Source: Mesostigma viride
Lineage: Eukaryota; Streptophyta; Mesostigmatophyceae; Mesostigmatales; Mesostigmataceae
Direction: 5' to 3'
NCBI GenBank assembly: GCA_009746045.1
Contig: RPFO01000022.1
Location: 3,768,178 to 3,832,177 of the forward strand
Length of the DNA: 64,000 nt
Below are positions 22,589-34,099 of this stretch, piece after piece (position 1 is the first letter of the stretch; each line of letters begins with the position of its first letter). The position numbers and the translations under genes are program-made. The notes under the pieces are model-generated. The model worked only from the letters and a program-made list of their open reading frames with translations, was not told where the DNA came from and searched no databases.

Positions 22589-24311
22589 GCACCTGCCGCT
22601 GCTGCTGGTGACCGAGGGCTTCATCTACCAACTCGACGAGGCGAACGAGCGGCACACACGTTCCCTGCGACGGTACCAACATCCGTCATCGCCGCAGCCG
22701 ACGAGAACCCCTAGGGACAGTGCTGACGGCCGTGCGACGCATTTTCAAAGGACGAACGCGACCGCCACCAACAACGGTCAACCAAGGAAACTCTCAAACC
22801 ACGCTCACCCGTCCCACCAGTCAAACGGATCATCCACACAAGCCTTGCCTTTTGAAGACGTAGACCGGCACCTGTCACCGCCGCAAGCGAGCCAAGTGTT
22901 TACTAAAGGCTACCATCCGCCACCGCCTCAAGCGAGCCGCGTGCCCCCACAATCCTGCCACCCGCCACTGCGGGGGGCGGCCGCTGGTTCTCCTGACCCC
23001 TTTGCCCCTCTCAAGTCGCTGCTGCATCAGCGGGGTGTGCTCACGATGGCCATCTGTCGCGAGCTGGTATCGGGCTTGGAGTACTGGGACCTGGAGCGGC
23101 GGCTGTGTGCCGCGGTGGAGGGCAGCGTGGCACTCGATCCCCAGCCCCATACACTGGGACAAGGACGAGGACGAGGACAAGGACAAGGACAAGGACAAGG
23201 ACGAGGACAAGGACAAGGACAAGGTAAAGGACATTTTCATGGTAGTGGTGAAGACGGTGATGACGGTGGCCATGAAAATGCGGATGGTGGTGATAATGGT
23301 GGCCGTGACGATGCTGATGATGGTGACGATGGTGGCAGCAATGGTGGTAGTGGTGGTGGTGGTGGCGGCGGCGGCGAGTGTCATGCCCCCTGTGTGCGCG
23401 CGGCCGGCCCCATAGACCCCGCCGATGTGGAGCGCGCCATCTCCCTTAAGTCCTTTGACTACCGCGTGTTGAACCTGCTGCTGCACGAGCTGGTGTCGCG
23501 GGACCGAGAGGAGGAGGAGGCGGTGGCGAGAGAGGAGGAAGAGGAGATAGCCAGCCCAGCTGCCTGCTTGGGGGGAAGGGATGATGCTGGGGGGGAAGGA
23601 ACGGCGACGGGGACAGTCCCATTAAAGTGGCCGCGAAAGCAGCCGCTGTCACCAAGGCAAGAGCAGCCGCCGTTGCCCCTCAACCCAGACTACTTGGCGT
23701 TTCTTCGGGCATCCGAGACGTTGGTGGAAATAGCGGACGACCTCTTTGACTACGAAGACGACGTCCAACGGGGCTCGTTCAACGTGCTGCGCATGCTGAC
23801 GCACGCGGCCTGCCTGGGGCCCGAGGGAGGGTGCCGGCGGCTGGCCGGGATGATATCGGCGGCGGAGGCCGCGTATGCCAGCAGTGGGGAGAGGCTCCCG
23901 CCAGGGTTGCGGGCGCGGTTTGAGGCGCGGAACGAGGAGGCCGTGGCCCGGGGGATGGGGCTGGGGATGGCGCGGGGGATCGAGATGGATGAGGGTGGGG
24001 TGTTTGAGGGTGATCATACCACGGAGGGGAGGACTGTGACTGGGGGAAAGTGGGTAGGGGATCCCATGAGCGATGGGAAGGGCAAGGGGGAGGAGAAGGG
24101 GGAGGGTATAGGAGAGGAGGAGGGGGAGGGGAAGGGGCAAAAGAAGGGGAAGGGCCAGGGGGATCGTGGCTGGGCCCTGGGCACATGGTCGTTCCCACCT
24201 GTCATCACGGACGAGCGTGCGTTTCGTGCGGGATGTGACGGGGATGAGAACAAGGATGAGGGGGCGTTAGGGGGCTTCACCTTCGCGTGGCAGCGGCGAC
24301 AGCAAGATATG
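22589..24311 (+). CDS. Large exon of a conserved gene of unknown function
   Basis: The exon opens after a CCCCCCGCAG acceptor with HLPLLLVTEGFIYQLDEANE, which I recall as typical of an uncharacterised plant and algal protein. It closes at a GATATG|GTGAGT donor after GTWSFPPVITDERAF. In between are a basic, low-complexity linker with GQ/RG repeats, an acidic D/G-rich run, and a conserved core FLRASETLVEIADDLFDYED followed by FNVLRML. The ADDxxDYxDD arrangement recalls the metal-binding aspartates of prenyl- or terpene-synthase folds, but that is only a pattern match. A second low-complexity block rich in G, E and K lies near the end. The start codon must lie in an upstream exon, because no ATG precedes the core in frame. 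Downstream exons are not identified. Confidence 0.55.
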
Positions 24312-24984
24312 GTGAGTTTGGCGCAAGTACCATCGCGCATGCGTGGATCTTGGATGAGAAGAAGTAGTTGGGAATGATTTTCCTGGCATTCGCCACCTGG
24401 CATACGGCTCACGTGCTCCTGCACAGGTCTGTGAGTGATCTATCACTTGCCGAGGCAACCTTGTCAAAGTGGCCGGGTCCTGCATTGCTCTCGTGCATAC
24501 TGTCCGCTCGAGGAAAAACAAGCTGGCACAAAGTTGGCGCGCCGCCAGCCCGTCGGTTGGAAAATTTTCTGCCTTGCATGGGGCACGATGCTGTCAAACG
24601 TCAAGTGTTGCCTGGTGCGCGATTCACATGATATTGCATGGTGGGTGAAGGATCAACAAGGGAAAGGACAAGGGAAGGGAGGGGGGTGGGGGCCGCAGGT
24701 GAGTCGTCCGCTTTGCATGGCAACCCCCATAGTGTTTCAATTCTGTTGTTTTAGGTCACTTATTCTCCTGTGTGCGATGGTTAATTAAGCGAGGCCAGCT
24801 CGAACCTGCTGGACCAGTTTCATGTACGACCTTCGCATATATCGGCTAGATGCCTGATATTCCACTGTTTGGAAGAATTTAGGTACCTGTCAGCGGTGCT
24901 AAGTGGTTGGAAGTACGTGTCGGTAAGAGTCGTGGCTTCCCTTGTGGGTGTTGTCTGTGTGTGCGTATGTGTTGCCAACTAGGA
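24312..24984. other. Probable intron and following exon(s) of the 22589 gene
   Basis: This stretch follows the donor at 24312. A further exon is expected because the frame is open at the splice site, but I cannot pick one. The segment GKGQGKGGGWGPQ near 24660-24700, ending in a GCAG|GTGAGT-like site, is only a weak candidate. Confidence 0.25.
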
Positions 24985-25260
24985 CTAATTGATTGATTAT
25001 CACGTAGACTGCGTCACGTGGGTACCAATAAAGGAACCTTCCACCCCTATACACAATGAGAAGGAGGGAGGGCGCCCTAGGTTCACTCACTGCCCTAAGT
25101 GGGCAGGCCACAGAGCGCTCTCTCCGCATCATGGTGTGGGCGCAACTGTGGGTCACAACAAAGCTTTGGCATAGCAAAAGCGTGGCGGATGCAGTAAGGC
25201 TGCGCCATGGTCCCGAGCCCACAGAGAGGCTTGGAACACATTTAGAGGCGCCAGATTGGG
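24985..25260 (-). mobile_element. LINE 3' end, hairpin type C
   Basis: In reverse complement this reads GAGAGAGCGCTCTGTGGCCT, GCCCACTTAGGGCAGTGAG, GGAAGGTTCCTTTATTGG and CACGTGACGCAGTCTACGTG, and ends in AATCAATCAAT. It aligns with the plus-strand copy at 27590-27780 over about 150 bases. Confidence 0.65.
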
Positions 25261-25559
25261 AGAATATGAAGGCCTCTCCTGGAGCCTGAGCCGGTGGTCC
25301 TTCACTAACTAGGACTAGGGAGTCCTATACCTCTTTTGACGGGGCCGCGCCTTGCGAAGCCTATGAGCAAATAAAGCGTAGAAAGAAAGAACGAAAGGAA
25401 GTGTAGAAAGAAAGCGGTGGTACTTCACTTGGTTTCGAGCAGTTTCGGGTCCTATTCCAGCACGCCGTTCCACCACGCATGCCTCCGTACTCCTCCACAT
25501 GTCCTCGGATGAGGATTATATCCCCATCTAGTACTGTATGGTTGGGGCATGATGCAGAT

Positions 25560-25690
25560 GATAAATTTGTCTGTTTGTTACCTCCTGGTGTCTGTTTGTT
25601 AACTCGTCTCTTTTCGTGTAAATTATTTTTCTAATGAGATTTGCATAGTACTCCTTGGCATGCCTATGTGCATGACACACAAGTACTTAC
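25560..25690 (-). repeat. Dispersed repeat R3, copy 1
   Basis: The reverse complement contains AAGTACTTGCGTGTCATGCG-like sequence, CATGCCACGGAGTA and CTAATCTCATTAGAAAAA. The same block occurs at 31410-31540 and 37570-37690 on the plus strand. No coding capacity or terminal structure is evident. Confidence 0.65.
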
Positions 25691-26035
25691 GTGTCTCCGA
25701 AGTCTCCCCCACACATCCCCTACCCACGTCCCCTACGCACATCACCTACGCACGTCACCTACACATGCCCTGTGCTGTGTCCCTGCGCTGAACATTGTTC
25801 ATGCTGCTTTTGTTCGTGCTGCTTTTGTTTTTGCTGCTTTCGTGATTCTGCGGACAGGGTCGGCAGCAGGGTGCCGTCAACAACTGATAAGTTGACTTGC
25901 ACATGCATCTGAGAATTCCATGGGCGAGAAGGTGGGCGCAGAAGTTCTTTCAGCTCCGGACTGCTTAGGCCATCAGCTTGTCCAAAATGTTGGATCCTTA
26001 CTTTGATGCACCCGTACTTACCTGTAGATGATGGG

Positions 26036-26500
26036 CTGACGTATACTGCGTCACGTGAGCATAAGTCCTCAGGGGAATGAATATGGGATGGGGTGGATGT
26101 TGTAGCTATTAGCTAGTTCCTAGTTACAGGGTTGCGGGCACCACGGCCCGAATCATGCCAAACTTGGTCACACACGGAGCTCCCACCGACTGGGGGATGG
26201 TGTCCTTCATTACTGTCTGCCACCTATCTTTACGTGTCCTCTGCCTGGAGCCATATTACAGACAAATCAGGCTGGGGACTCCCCAGGCGTTAGCCCGCCC
26301 CGTTTAGGGTAGCACATATCCATGCCTAGCCTATGACGGAAAGTCCAGAGTAGACAGGTCTTGCCGCGCGCGGCCTGGGGCATGCCACGTGAGGCCAAAA
26401 CGCCCGGCGGGCTTGATGCCCGCTAGCTAGTCTGTCGATCTGATGTGTCTACCTGATCTGTGCGGGCCAGGTGCCTGTGCCTAAGAATGTGGGAAACATA
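26036..26500 (-). mobile_element. 5'-truncated LINE, hairpin type C
   Basis: In reverse complement the segment GGCACAGGCACCTGGCCCGC, then AGATCAGGTAGACACATCAG and CCGCGCGCGGCAAG align with 41250-41400 of the plus-strand LINE. The 3' end reads CCTGAGGACTTATGCTCACG followed by TGACGCAGTATACG. It therefore spans the end of ORF2 and the 3' UTR. Confidence 0.65.
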
Positions 26501-26504
26501 TGAT

Positions 26505-26553
26505 GGCGTACCGTGACTCCCCAACGGGAGCACGAGTCTAATTAATTAATTAA
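26505..26553 (+). mobile_element. LINE 3' terminal module, hairpin type B
   Basis: GTGACTCCCCAACGGGAGCA followed by CGAGTCTAATTAATTAATTAA is the same end as at 15935-15975. Only the terminal 45 bases are present, so it is a tail-only insertion. The last TTAA also serves as the border of the palindromic element that follows. Confidence 0.65.
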
Positions 26554-26624
26554 CCCCTGTTTTTTTACAACGCGATACATCGCGTTGTAGGGTTAGAACG
26601 CGATGTATCGCGTTGTAATCTGAC
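26550..26624 (+). repeat. TTAA-bordered palindromic element end (piggyBac-like)
   Basis: TTAACCCCTG, a T run, then two nearly palindromic 18-mers AACGCGATACATCGCGTT and AACGCGATGTATCGCGTT, which are reverse complements of each other. The 75-base block is nearly identical to 37053-37128, and both then diverge at the same base. Diverged relatives lie at 33585 and 42220. Confidence 0.7.
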
Positions 26625-26626
26625 AC

Positions 26627-27360
26627 GTGGCAAGGGGATTCATCTTATTTGGGGATTACGCCTCGCTTTACGACCTGGGCCTCCATCTCTTCGACATCAT
26701 TCGCCTCATCCACCCCGACGGCACCCGAATGCGCCCCAACTTTCTGTTCGGGTCGCCGCCCAACCAACCTGCTGGTAGGGCTAGCGATGACCCCTCGATC
26801 GACTCGCGCCGGCCTCCTGGGCTGACCTGCTCAAGAGCCAGGCATCCTCTACAACGACCGCCATCACCACCAAGCTCCAGGAGCTGGAAGACACAGGCCG
26901 CGAGGCCGCTGACCGCGACCGTCGCCGCTGCCGGGTCATCCAGCTCAGTGCTTCAACATGCAGCCGGAGGAGACCCCAGACTCTCTTCTCGACGAGCTAA
27001 AGAATAAACTCTTGGCGTGCATGGCGCTGCCAGGTGCGACACTGCAGGGCGCCTACCGCCTGCCCCATCCATCCACGGGCCAAGGCTGGGCCCCCTCCAG
27101 TGGTCCTCACCTTCAGCGACATCACGGCCCGAGTTCGGTTCCTCTCTCGCCGCAAGAAGCTGGTGAACACCTCCTAGTCGCTTCGCGACGACGACCTGAC
27201 GCCAGCCCAGCAGCAGCAATGCCGCGATCAGTGGCCCGGCTACATCCGCAACAAGACCAACCCCTAGAAGCCCCAAGTGTACTTGCGGGGCGGGGACCTT
27301 TACGTCAACAAGAAACTGTAAAAGCCCCCCCAGGCTCCCCCGGGATAGAGCACTCAAGCT
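26627..27360 (+). pseudogene. Diverged ORF1-type retroposon coding fragment
   Basis: The frames contain FGDYASLYDLGLHLFDIIRL and, later, EETPDSLLDELKNKLLACM followed by GAYRLP. They correspond to FFGDYASLYDLCLHL and ETSTSLLEAFKRDILAPM in the intact ORF1 at 38665-40011. The middle coiled-coil part is missing and several frame changes are needed. It is an older branch of the family than the other copies. Confidence 0.65.
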
Positions 27361-27589
27361 AGTTGTCCAGATCGATGGGGGCAATCGATTATGGGATCTA
27401 GCTTAGGCATTACTGACAGTACTTGAAATGATATTAGCGCACAATGTTTTAGTACTTACCTTCAATTAGCTCTGGCACCTTGTGGTCATCAGCTTGCGCC
27501 TTAATTAGCCGACGTCTTGAGCCCACCTCACATTTGTAGCATAAGCTATGCGTCAGCCTACCTATGGTATTACACTGGCTGGTTGTATT

Positions 27590-27780
27590 GCACCCACAGT
27601 GTTGCGCCCCGGCATGATGCACCATGCTGTGGAGAGAGCGCTCTGTGGCCTGCCCACTTGCGGCAGTGAGAGAACGAGGTCCCTCCTTCTCGCTGTGTAT
27701 ATAGGGTTGAAGGTTCCTTTACTCTGTATTGGCACCCACGTGACGCGCAGTCACGTGCTTTTTAATTAATTAATTAATTC
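27590..27780 (+). mobile_element. LINE 3' end, hairpin type C
   Basis: GAGAGAGCGCTCTGTGGCCT, GGTTGAAGGTTCCTTTACTC, CACGTGACGCGCAGTCACGTG and (TTAA)n follow one another. The hairpin CACGTGAC/GTCACGTG sits about six bases before the tail. The next element starts directly after the tail. Confidence 0.7.
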
Positions 27781-29720
27781 TGTTCGGGTGCGCCCACCCC
27801 CAAATCCAGCACATCATCCTCTGCTCCCTTCTAGGGCGCACCGACGCCGAGATCTGGGCTCCATCCATCTCTGCCCCCACACTCCGTTTGTATCCTTACG
27901 GAAGCCTTCCAGCAGCACGTGATCCCCCTTGAGGGGATTCACAAGTGGTCGCTCAATTTCACAAATTTTACTCAATTTTTCCAAATGTTATTGAATGCTT
28001 GTATTTGTCAATGAAGTAGGTGTCATTCACCATGAGGACCATGAAATTAGACCACCTATAAACAAATTGGGCTCATTCTGAGCTCAAATGGTGACATGTG
28101 CTAGTATGAATATGCAGCTTTTCGCCATTTTCACATGTATTCTTCAAAAAACAAATAGGAATCATGATCAAATGAACTCATATCAAGCTGGATTCTTGCA
28201 AGCAACATTTAGACCATGAAACTGGACCACCTACAAAAATTGGGCTCATTCTGAGCTCAAATGGTAAGGCATCATCCAAGGAAGTTGCTGCCGATGTGGC
28301 AGCAATGGGAGGCACGCTGGCTGCTGAGCTCCCTCACCTTTCCACCACCGTCGCCTCCACCTCCACTGCCATGTCCGCCTCCATGCACTGCCGACATCAA
28401 GGCCCAGCTCCGCTCGACCTCGACAAGCGCCTCCACGCCACCGCCGCCGCCCTTGAGGGCTTGCACGACACCGCAGGCCTCACCGCCCAGGCGGTGAAGG
28501 AAATCGCTGCCCAGCCGGTGCCCATCTGCTGGCCCGGCAAGCGATGCTCCCTCCACCTAGCAGGATCGCTTACTCAAGCACCACACCATGCACCTCCACC
28601 ACCTCCACCATCGCGGCACAGCTCAAGCAACAAGCACTCGACCTTCGTGAGGAGGCCGACATCAGTGACCTGGGCAGCGCAGCCACAATGTCATCGTCAA
28701 GCAAGTGCTTCGACCAGCCGGAAGATGAGACCTCGACGACTCTTCTCACGGCCTTCAAGCGCGACATTCTTGCCCCCATGCAACTCACAGGTGAGCTACG
28801 GATGTCGGCTGTCCGGCGTCCGCCTCCCCCGCGCGCGGGGTATTGAGGCTGTACCGGCACCCGTGCTCCTCACCTTTACTTAGTACATAATGGACAAGCT
28901 GTCGTTCCGCAAGAAGCTCTCGCGGCCTCGCTTCATGCTGGACGACGATTTGACCCTGGCCCAGCAACCGCGGCGAGCCGGCGACGCGAGCCATGGCCGA
29001 CTTACCTTCAGCTCCGGCAGAGCCCAGGGGGGAAGCCGGTATACTGCATGGAGGGGGGCGCCGGGGCCGGCGGTCATCCACGTCAGTTGACCATAAGCCC
29101 TAGCAGGCACGTCCTCCTGCCACCCGAGCAACCTCACTCTATGGAATATATACCAGTAGTGCCGTAGATTAGTCAGGCTTAGCCTAGCATGTGGCCTAAG
29201 TACTACGCGTATGATGTGCGCCCATAATGGCCCCCATGGGCCATGGATGACGCCTTCAGCATTGAGCCAAGCCATGCCTATAATGGGACCCCCATCCATG
29301 GATTCTGATTTGGTACGGCCCCATGGATGTTGCATTAAGAATTCAGCCACGCTCTGCCTATGCAAAGAGTCACTCTCTGTTGAGAAGCCATGCCCTAGTA
29401 GCCTTGTATAGCCAAAATCATCTTCCACCCTTGCTCTTCTTGCGCTGGTTGCCTCCTTGATCTTCCACCCCATCTTCTGCAGTCATGTGTCTATTGAATA
29501 ATTAATTCATCTTCCACCCCATGACGGGCCCCCCTTAGTTGGGCTGGGCTCTTGTAGATCATGGTGGTGCAGGTGCCCTTGCTGCACCTAGAGCAAGTGT
29601 CGTTTACATTCCCACCCTTGCAGGAAGTAGCTTAGAATGTATTAAAAGCCATATGCCCGGGCTTCTCTGGGATATGTGCTACATATACTCCCAGCGGAGT
29701 TATGTTCCTAATTAATGAAT
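27781..29720 (+). mobile_element. ORF1-type retroposon, 5'-truncated, with internal insertion
   Basis: The coding sequence enters at the HTVLNSLL/GEIWAPS region. It is interrupted from about 27935 to 28265 by AT-richer DNA, and resumes at ADVAAMGGTLAAELPHLST. It runs through LPRARG, DDDLTLAQQ and the conserved C-terminus to about 29090. A 600-base 3' UTR follows with CTAGAGCAAGTGTCGTTTAC, ATATACTCCCAGCGGAGTTA and a TAAT-type tail. Compared with the 38665-40011 ORF it has several frameshifts. Confidence 0.75.
28037..28265. repeat. Insertion with 55-bp direct repeats inside ORF1
   Basis: GACCATGAAATTAGACCACC at 28037 and GACCATGAAACTGGACCACC at 28212 each open a block of about 55 bp ending GGGCTCATTCTGAGCTCAAA. 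The second block ends exactly where retroposon coding sequence resumes. The intervening DNA is AT-rich and unlike its surroundings. Confidence 0.75.
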
Positions 29721-30689
29721 TAACTATTAATCTATACGTTCACAACGGACACACACGCTTCAGTTTATAACTCGGGCACAACACAGTACCGGCCCAAACC
29801 ATGAGGGCTCTGGACTGCCACAACCCTATATTATGTGTAGTTCTGTGCTAAAAACATGCACGATATGACGTGTTCAAATACATAGAATCCGAGCTTTAAA
29901 AACGACGGAATTCAGTGTCAGCGTATGATGGCGTACAATACGCGTATTATATCGTACTGTCCATCATACGGACCCTGCCTGTATATAATGATGATCGCCG
30001 CGTATTGCGTATAATGTAACACTGGTGGGGGGTGCTAGACCCCCCCCCCTCTCGCGCATTATCTCCGGGACGGTCGCGAAAAGGCGGGCTAGTGCCGCTA
30101 AAACCTGCTACAGTAAAACCATGTGCGGCGTGGGACACAACATCAACAACAGTAAAACCCGGCCACCTGGGCGCCGGACCGGCGGGAACTGGGAAGAGTG
30201 CATGCACTTTTGAGTCCTGAAACTTTTCCTTGGCGCCGCCCTCAAAATTTTGACCGGAGTGCACTCCGTCGCCCAAATTCTGGCGCCGGACACATTTTTC
30301 CCGGTTTTGGGTGCTCGCTCCACATGCACTCCACACCAGTGACGGGGCTTAATTTTGGAAATCACACCCGGTGATCGACGCGTGACGCGTGACGCTAGGG
30401 TCGAACGGTACGCGTCGATAATTACGAATGGAAGGAACGAACGGGATCGACGGTGTGGGCCGATTAATACGAGTGGGCACCACGGTATGCATACGTGGCG
30501 GCATGAGTGGGCTTGCAACACAGTGTTCGACCCGGGGAAAATTATGTTTGCCGTGATTGCCGCAGACGTTTGCTGTATAAATATTTCACGCGAAGTTTGG
30601 CAGTTTGGTCAAGGTTTGGTACTTTCAAGTTCCAACTTTGGCTCCCCCATCCCCGGCCATCCATGCCCTTTCCATCATGCAAAAAACAC
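29721..30689. other. Intergenic, unrecognised
   Basis: No gene or named repeat is recognised. A run of about 11 C lies near 30040. The phrase GGAAATCACACCCGGTG near 30357 also occurs near 19630, which may mark another old dispersed repeat. Confidence 0.35.
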
Positions 30690-32820
30690 ACAGGTGGCCA
30701 ACCGCTGGGCTGGCGTACACCGCCTCAGCTTCCGGGGCAAGGTCCTCGTTACGAACCAGCTGCTATTCTCCAAGCTGCTGTTCTTCCGTCAGGCCCACCC
30801 ACCGGATGAACACACCGTGTCGCTTATTCAACGACTGGGGCATAACTTTGTTTGGAAAAAATCGAGCGATCTCAACCGCCAGGTACACGGATGGATCAGA
30901 GAGGCAATGTCTTTTATGCCGTGGCCTCTTGGAGGACTAGGCTTACACAATATGCAATGGCGTTTATGGTCTGTGTATGCCAAACAAGTTATCTCTGCCC
31001 ACATTGGTGTCAACACACACCCTGGATGTCTTCTGCATGGCACGTGTAACCCTCTCCCGTCTTACTCATCACTCTGGACAATGGTATGTCCTGGCACACT
31101 GGAGCCGCACTGCTTACTGCTCGCCTACCCTCCCCCAAACTCACCAGAGGTCTTCCTTGGTACTGGGCTCGTATATGGCAAGGCTTTAATATGGCACTTA
31201 AACCCGACCGCCTACTAAATATTCCGGGCCACACTACACTACTGTACGTGAGGAAGTTGCACGCCAACCATGATATATACCTCAACCCCCTTAATCGCCC
31301 CTTTGGATCCATGCTTAAGTGGACCTAACCCCTATGATGAAGGCTTCATAACATCCCCCCACCCGGTACGTAACCACTATCCTCCACCTGTATATTCTAC
31401 ACGGTGACTAAGTAAGTAAGTAAGTAAGTAAGTACTTGCGTGTCATGCGCAAAGGCATGCCACGGAGTACTATGCTAATCTCATTAGAAAAATAATTACA
31501 CAAAAGGTTAGACAAATATCGTCTGCATCATCCCCCAACCGTTAAGCACTAGATGGGGGGACCACGGTGACTGCTACCGCCTCTTATTAACATATAACGA
31601 ATTGGCTGCCTGGGTCCCCAATATGCCTACTTATGCTGCCTGGGCCGCGCTAGTGTACAAGCCATATACCCCCCCGCTGGCACACACTCATGACTTCCCC
31701 CCGTGCCCCCTATAAAGTTGGTGAATGGTGCTGCTTTTGTCCATATACAGCACGACCGCAACATGCTCGGGGAAGGTGATCGCAGAACTCCCCCCTGGAA
31801 CCCTGCACGTTCAATTACTGGCGCCGCTGAGCGGCCATAACGGCTGTCTGGCTGGCTCAACTTACAACTGCAGTTGTGTTCCTCCCCACTCATATGCAGC
31901 TATGCCACCGGATTCGGGTTGTACCTTGGTCCCTTGAACAATCATGTGTATACCAACCCAACCCCAACCTTCCCGACGCTGCTATTATTTGGCTACATGT
32001 GGGATCAACCCGTCTTGACATGTTGTCATTGGATCCAGTGGAATTTGGCTGGGTGCTAAATCAGCTAGGGTGACAGCAGAATTGTAAAAGGCCTTTACGA
32101 GTACACGGCAGAATGGGGCTACACAATGCTCTTGCATAAAAACCATCATCAATCCCATCCCGGACGGACACGCTGGGGCGCTACTGAGTGGCCTGGCCAC
32201 ACCTGGGTCCGCAACATCACCCTCGCCGCTGACCACCCGCTGGTCGACCGCCGCGCGACCGACGTACAACACCTCTTGATGCACCGGTCCATCGGGGTCG
32301 GGGAGATCCTCCACCGGCGATTTCAACATCCTGCCACATGTTTATGTACGTACCAACCCCAATGAAACGGTGGAACACCGATTTTTATGGTGTAATAACC
32401 TCCAGGGAGTTTGGACCTGGTTGATTGGTTTATGGGCAGCCTGGACGTCTGAGCCTAGATATCATACCGGTGTCTACCCGCTCAATTATCTTTGGCATCA
32501 CTGGCACCCCTGGCCTTGAGCTCACCTTTGCACAACAAGCGTGGATATGGCTCCGCACATGCATGTTGTATACAATCTGGACGGTGCGAAATGATGTGGT
32601 GTTCAATAGGCGCACAGCGTTCGACAAAGCTGGGGTTCTCTCACGCTTCATTTACCTATGGAACTCTGGCATGCGACACTATTGGATGGTCGCCAATGAA
32701 CAAAACAAAATCTGGGACCCTGGCGCGGACCAGGATAAGCCCAGCCCACTTGACGGATCTTTCATGACCTCATGGGAAAAAACAGGATCTTTACTCACAT
32801 GCCCAATGACAACCCATTAG
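30690..32820 (+). pseudogene. LINE ORF2 C-terminal remnant
   Basis: The frames contain LSFRGKVLVTNQLLFSKLLF, LGHNFVWKK and PLGGLGLHNMQWRLW, the usual post-RT pattern of L1/Tx1-like LINEs. Further down are RAT-to-HRSIGVGEILHRRFQHPA and an EHRFLWCNNLQGVWTWL segment resembling the C-terminal CCHC region. At least four frame changes interrupt it (this is a plain LINE). The reverse-transcriptase core with YADD is not found here. Confidence 0.65.
31410..31540 (+). repeat. Dispersed repeat R3, copy 2
   Basis: GTACTTGCGTGTCATGCGCA, CATGCCACGGAGTACTATGC and CAAATATCGTCTGCATCA match 37570-37690 closely. A (GTAA)n run precedes it. It interrupts the LINE remnant at 30690-32820. Confidence 0.7.
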
Positions 32821-33139
32821 AAGTCCAGTGGCTTCCGTGGTCTAGCTAGCAAGGCTCCGTTTTAGCCACTGACATCTTGATACCCTAGGCTTAGCAGGGA
32901 TTAACTACTGGTTATATTTGGAATAAACGTACACCTATTTATATCTGGAAAAAACACACCGCGCTCCCGCTTGTGCTCTTCTGGCAACCCTGACTCTCCC
33001 GCTCACTGAAATACTGCAGTGAAATTGGTCTGCGTACCCGTACTTAGCCGTTCATTGACCGGTTTCAGCTGCTATAGTGTGCAGTTCTCAACTTCTCAAC
33101 ATATACGTCCTCAGCAGGGATTATTTTTGACTTTTTTTT

Positions 33140-33290
33140 ACAGCCGGCGCCACGCCGGCAAAATAATTATGACGCCGGCATCCGGCAGATGCCGGGCAGC
33201 AGCCGGCGTCCCGGCCAGCCGTTTGCCGCACAGCGAGGTACCGGTACTGGTCGGCCGCCAGGGTCTGGCCGGCCGCCGGCACTAGCCGCT
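33140..33290. repeat. GCCGGC-rich palindromic cluster
   Basis: GCCGGC or close variants occur about ten times within 150 bases, with several short inverted pairs such as GCCGGCGCCACGCCGGC. No coding or known terminator role is evident. A smaller cluster of GCCGCCGG and GCCGGCCGC lies near 54600-54650. Confidence 0.6.
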
Positions 33291-33584
33291 GACGCCAGCA
33301 GATCCGTAGTCTCATCCAACATCAAACATGCCTCATGATAAATTAATTAACATGCCTGATGCCACTCACCTTCAATTCTAGATATAATTTGGCATCCTAC
33401 TAGTACCATGCCATATGATGACTGCACCACTATTGTCTCACTTACCGAATTCACATTATTTGATGATTTGATGCCATACAAAAAAAGGAAATGGGGCCGG
33501 GTTGTCACATTGGTGGAAACTGAATCACACAGCTTTAAACTATCCATGAGACAAAAAGTTAATTTCATAATTCATGTTTTAGCC

Positions 33585-34045
33585 TTAACCCGTTTTTTTT
33601 TCTTTTTTAATTGATAAGAACGCGATATATCGAGTTGTGAGCTTTTTTTAGAACGCGTATAACTTTTAGGGGATTTTTTTTTCGTAGTCATGTATATAAA
33701 TATTTTTCTGAAAGCCCATAAATCAAAGGATTTTTTGAGCTACTTGAGCAGACATGCCAAACTCTTGAGAGAAACACTGCTCTGAATACAGGGGGGGTCT
33801 GATCATGACCGCGATTTTTTGACCCTAGGTGGCAAGTCATGTGTTTATTCAAAAATAGTTCATGTAAAAAATCTGGCTGTTTGCATGAGCTATGGGCAAC
33901 ACATGCAGACTTCGTGGAACAAAACTTAGGCCCAATTGGCCGCTTGGAGCTATTTTTCATAGGCATCACAAGTACAACGCAGTGGGAATAATGAGAACTC
34001 TCCACAACTTTACGCAATGGTACGAGCCCCGTACATGGGGCCATG
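33585..34045 (+). repeat. TTAA-bordered palindrome element, long copy 1
   Basis: TTAACCCG and a T-run are followed by AACGCGATATATCGAGTT and AGAACGCGTATAAC. About 380 bases then align in reverse complement with 41771-42220, including GGCCCAATTGGCCGCTTGGA against CCAGTGGCCCAATGGGCC. No ORF is conserved between the two copies. Confidence 0.6.
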
Positions 34046-34099
34046 ATGAGCTAAGGAGGGTCAAAACGTTGAAAAAAGGTGGTGTATTTCTAGTTATAC

